NCBI GenBank assembly: GCA_938030915.1
Contig: CALHIO010000072.1
Coordinates: 1 to 5,904, forward strand
Length of the DNA stretch: 5,904 nucleotides
Source: an uncultured Gemmatimonadota bacterium
GTDB taxonomy: Bacteria > Gemmatimonadota > Gemmatimonadetes > Longimicrobiales > Gaopeijiaceae
Reading direction: 5' to 3'
Made by a program: the position numbers and the translations under genes. Below the pieces are notes generated by a model. It did not search any database, had not been told where the DNA came from, and worked only from the letters and a program-made list of their open reading frames with translations. The number at the start of each line of letters is the position of its first letter. The first letter of the stretch is position 1. Positions 5,658-5,904 of the stretch are shown piece after piece.

Positions 5658-5904
5658 TCACTTCTTCGACTTCTTCCTCGACTTCTTCCTGGACGTCTGG
5701 TCGGACCCGTTGTCCGAATCGTCCTCCGCATCGTCTTCAGCATCTCCGACCGAGTCGTCGTGCGTCGCCTCGTCGGATTCGACCTCAACGTCGACGGCCG
5801 CCTCCCCGTGCGAGTCGTCGTCCGAGGCGTCCTCCGCTACGGGTATATCCTCATCCTCGAACGGAGTGGAGTCTGAGTCGGAAGCCTTCACCGGCGTCCG
5901 GGCA
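5658..5904 (-). CDS. C-terminal fragment of an unidentified protein with acidic then Lys/Arg-Ser tail (5' end outside window)
   Basis: On the minus strand the frame is open from the window edge to a TGA (complement of 5658-5660), giving about 81 residues. The GTG at 5891 is probably internal, because the frame continues upstream as ARTPV. The visible part is low-complexity: about 28 Asp/Glu in roughly 64 residues (for example EDEDIPVAED, DAEDDAEDDSD), then an abrupt basic end, SRKKSRKKSKK. No folded domain is visible, so the identity lies outside the window. Such tails occur on small zinc-ribbon acidic proteins (the FYDLN_acid type), on nucleic-acid-binding proteins and on chaperone-like proteins; I cannot choose. 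The stop lies 10 bp from the hairpin shared with the convergent TPR gene. Codon-like GC bias and lack of stops support coding, but low-complexity sequence makes this less certain than for the other genes. Confidence 0.6.
   Translation of the reverse strand, partial: ARTPVKASDSDSTPFEDEDIPVAEDASDDDSHGEAAVDVEVESDEATHDDSVGDAEDDAEDDSDNGSDQTSRKKSRKKSKK
5666..5689 (-). repeat. Two exact 12-bp tandem units coding the KKSR-type tail
   Basis: The unit tcgacttcttcc (+ strand) occurs at 5666-5677 and 5678-5689, with a partial copy at 5658-5666. On the coding strand it yields the repeated Lys-Lys-Ser-Arg pattern. It probably arose by in-frame slippage and could vary in copy number between strains. Confidence 0.75.

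Noticed and set aside
1..5904. CRISPR array, transposon, tRNA or rRNA
   Set aside because: No spaced direct repeats, transposase motifs, terminal inverted repeats or cloverleaf/rRNA signatures were seen.

Overview
This is a GC-rich bacterial chromosomal window with genes of a periplasm-oriented organism. Several exported products end their signal peptide in an Ala-Gln junction (…ALAAQ…, …PLSAQ…). The secreted sortilin/BNR-type protein and the large exported TPR protein are families I associate mostly with Gemmatimonadota, with Acidobacteriota or a related environmental lineage as alternatives. This assignment is inference from protein style; there is no rRNA or other marker gene in the window.

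Layout. (1) 1-549 (+) is the 3' end of a large gene whose C-terminal tail resembles the end of secreted VPS10/sortilin-like BNR-repeat proteins. (2) 550-711 is a non-coding gap with a GAAA-capped GC hairpin. (3) 712-1896 (+) encodes an uncharacterised exported protein with four cysteines. (4) 1912-3785 (-) is a two-gene operon. The upstream gene is a Tat-exported molybdopterin sulfite/sulfane dehydrogenase of the SoxC type. It overlaps by ATGA a lipoprotein monohaem cytochrome c that matches the N-terminal domain of SoxD. (5) 3786-3955 is a divergent intergenic region. (6) 3956-5554 (+) encodes an exported TPR protein with conserved-looking Cys/His clusters. (7) 5606-5647 is a strong hairpin between convergent genes. 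(8) 5658-5904 (-) is the 3' end of a gene whose protein ends in a very acidic tail followed by a Lys/Arg-Ser tail.

The best-understood part is the soxC-soxD-like pair. The Mo enzyme would oxidise sulfite or a protein-bound sulfane sulfur in the periplasm and pass electrons to the membrane-anchored cytochrome. No soxXYZAB genes are in the window, so a stand-alone sulfite dehydrogenase role is at least as likely as a full Sox pathway. The divergent TPR gene and the flanking exported proteins have no demonstrated link to sulfur oxidation. I see no mobile element, CRISPR array, tRNA or rRNA. Most of the window is ordinary gene content; the unusual points are the shortened SoxD, the hairpin that contains two opposing stop codons, and the Cys/His motifs in the TPR protein.
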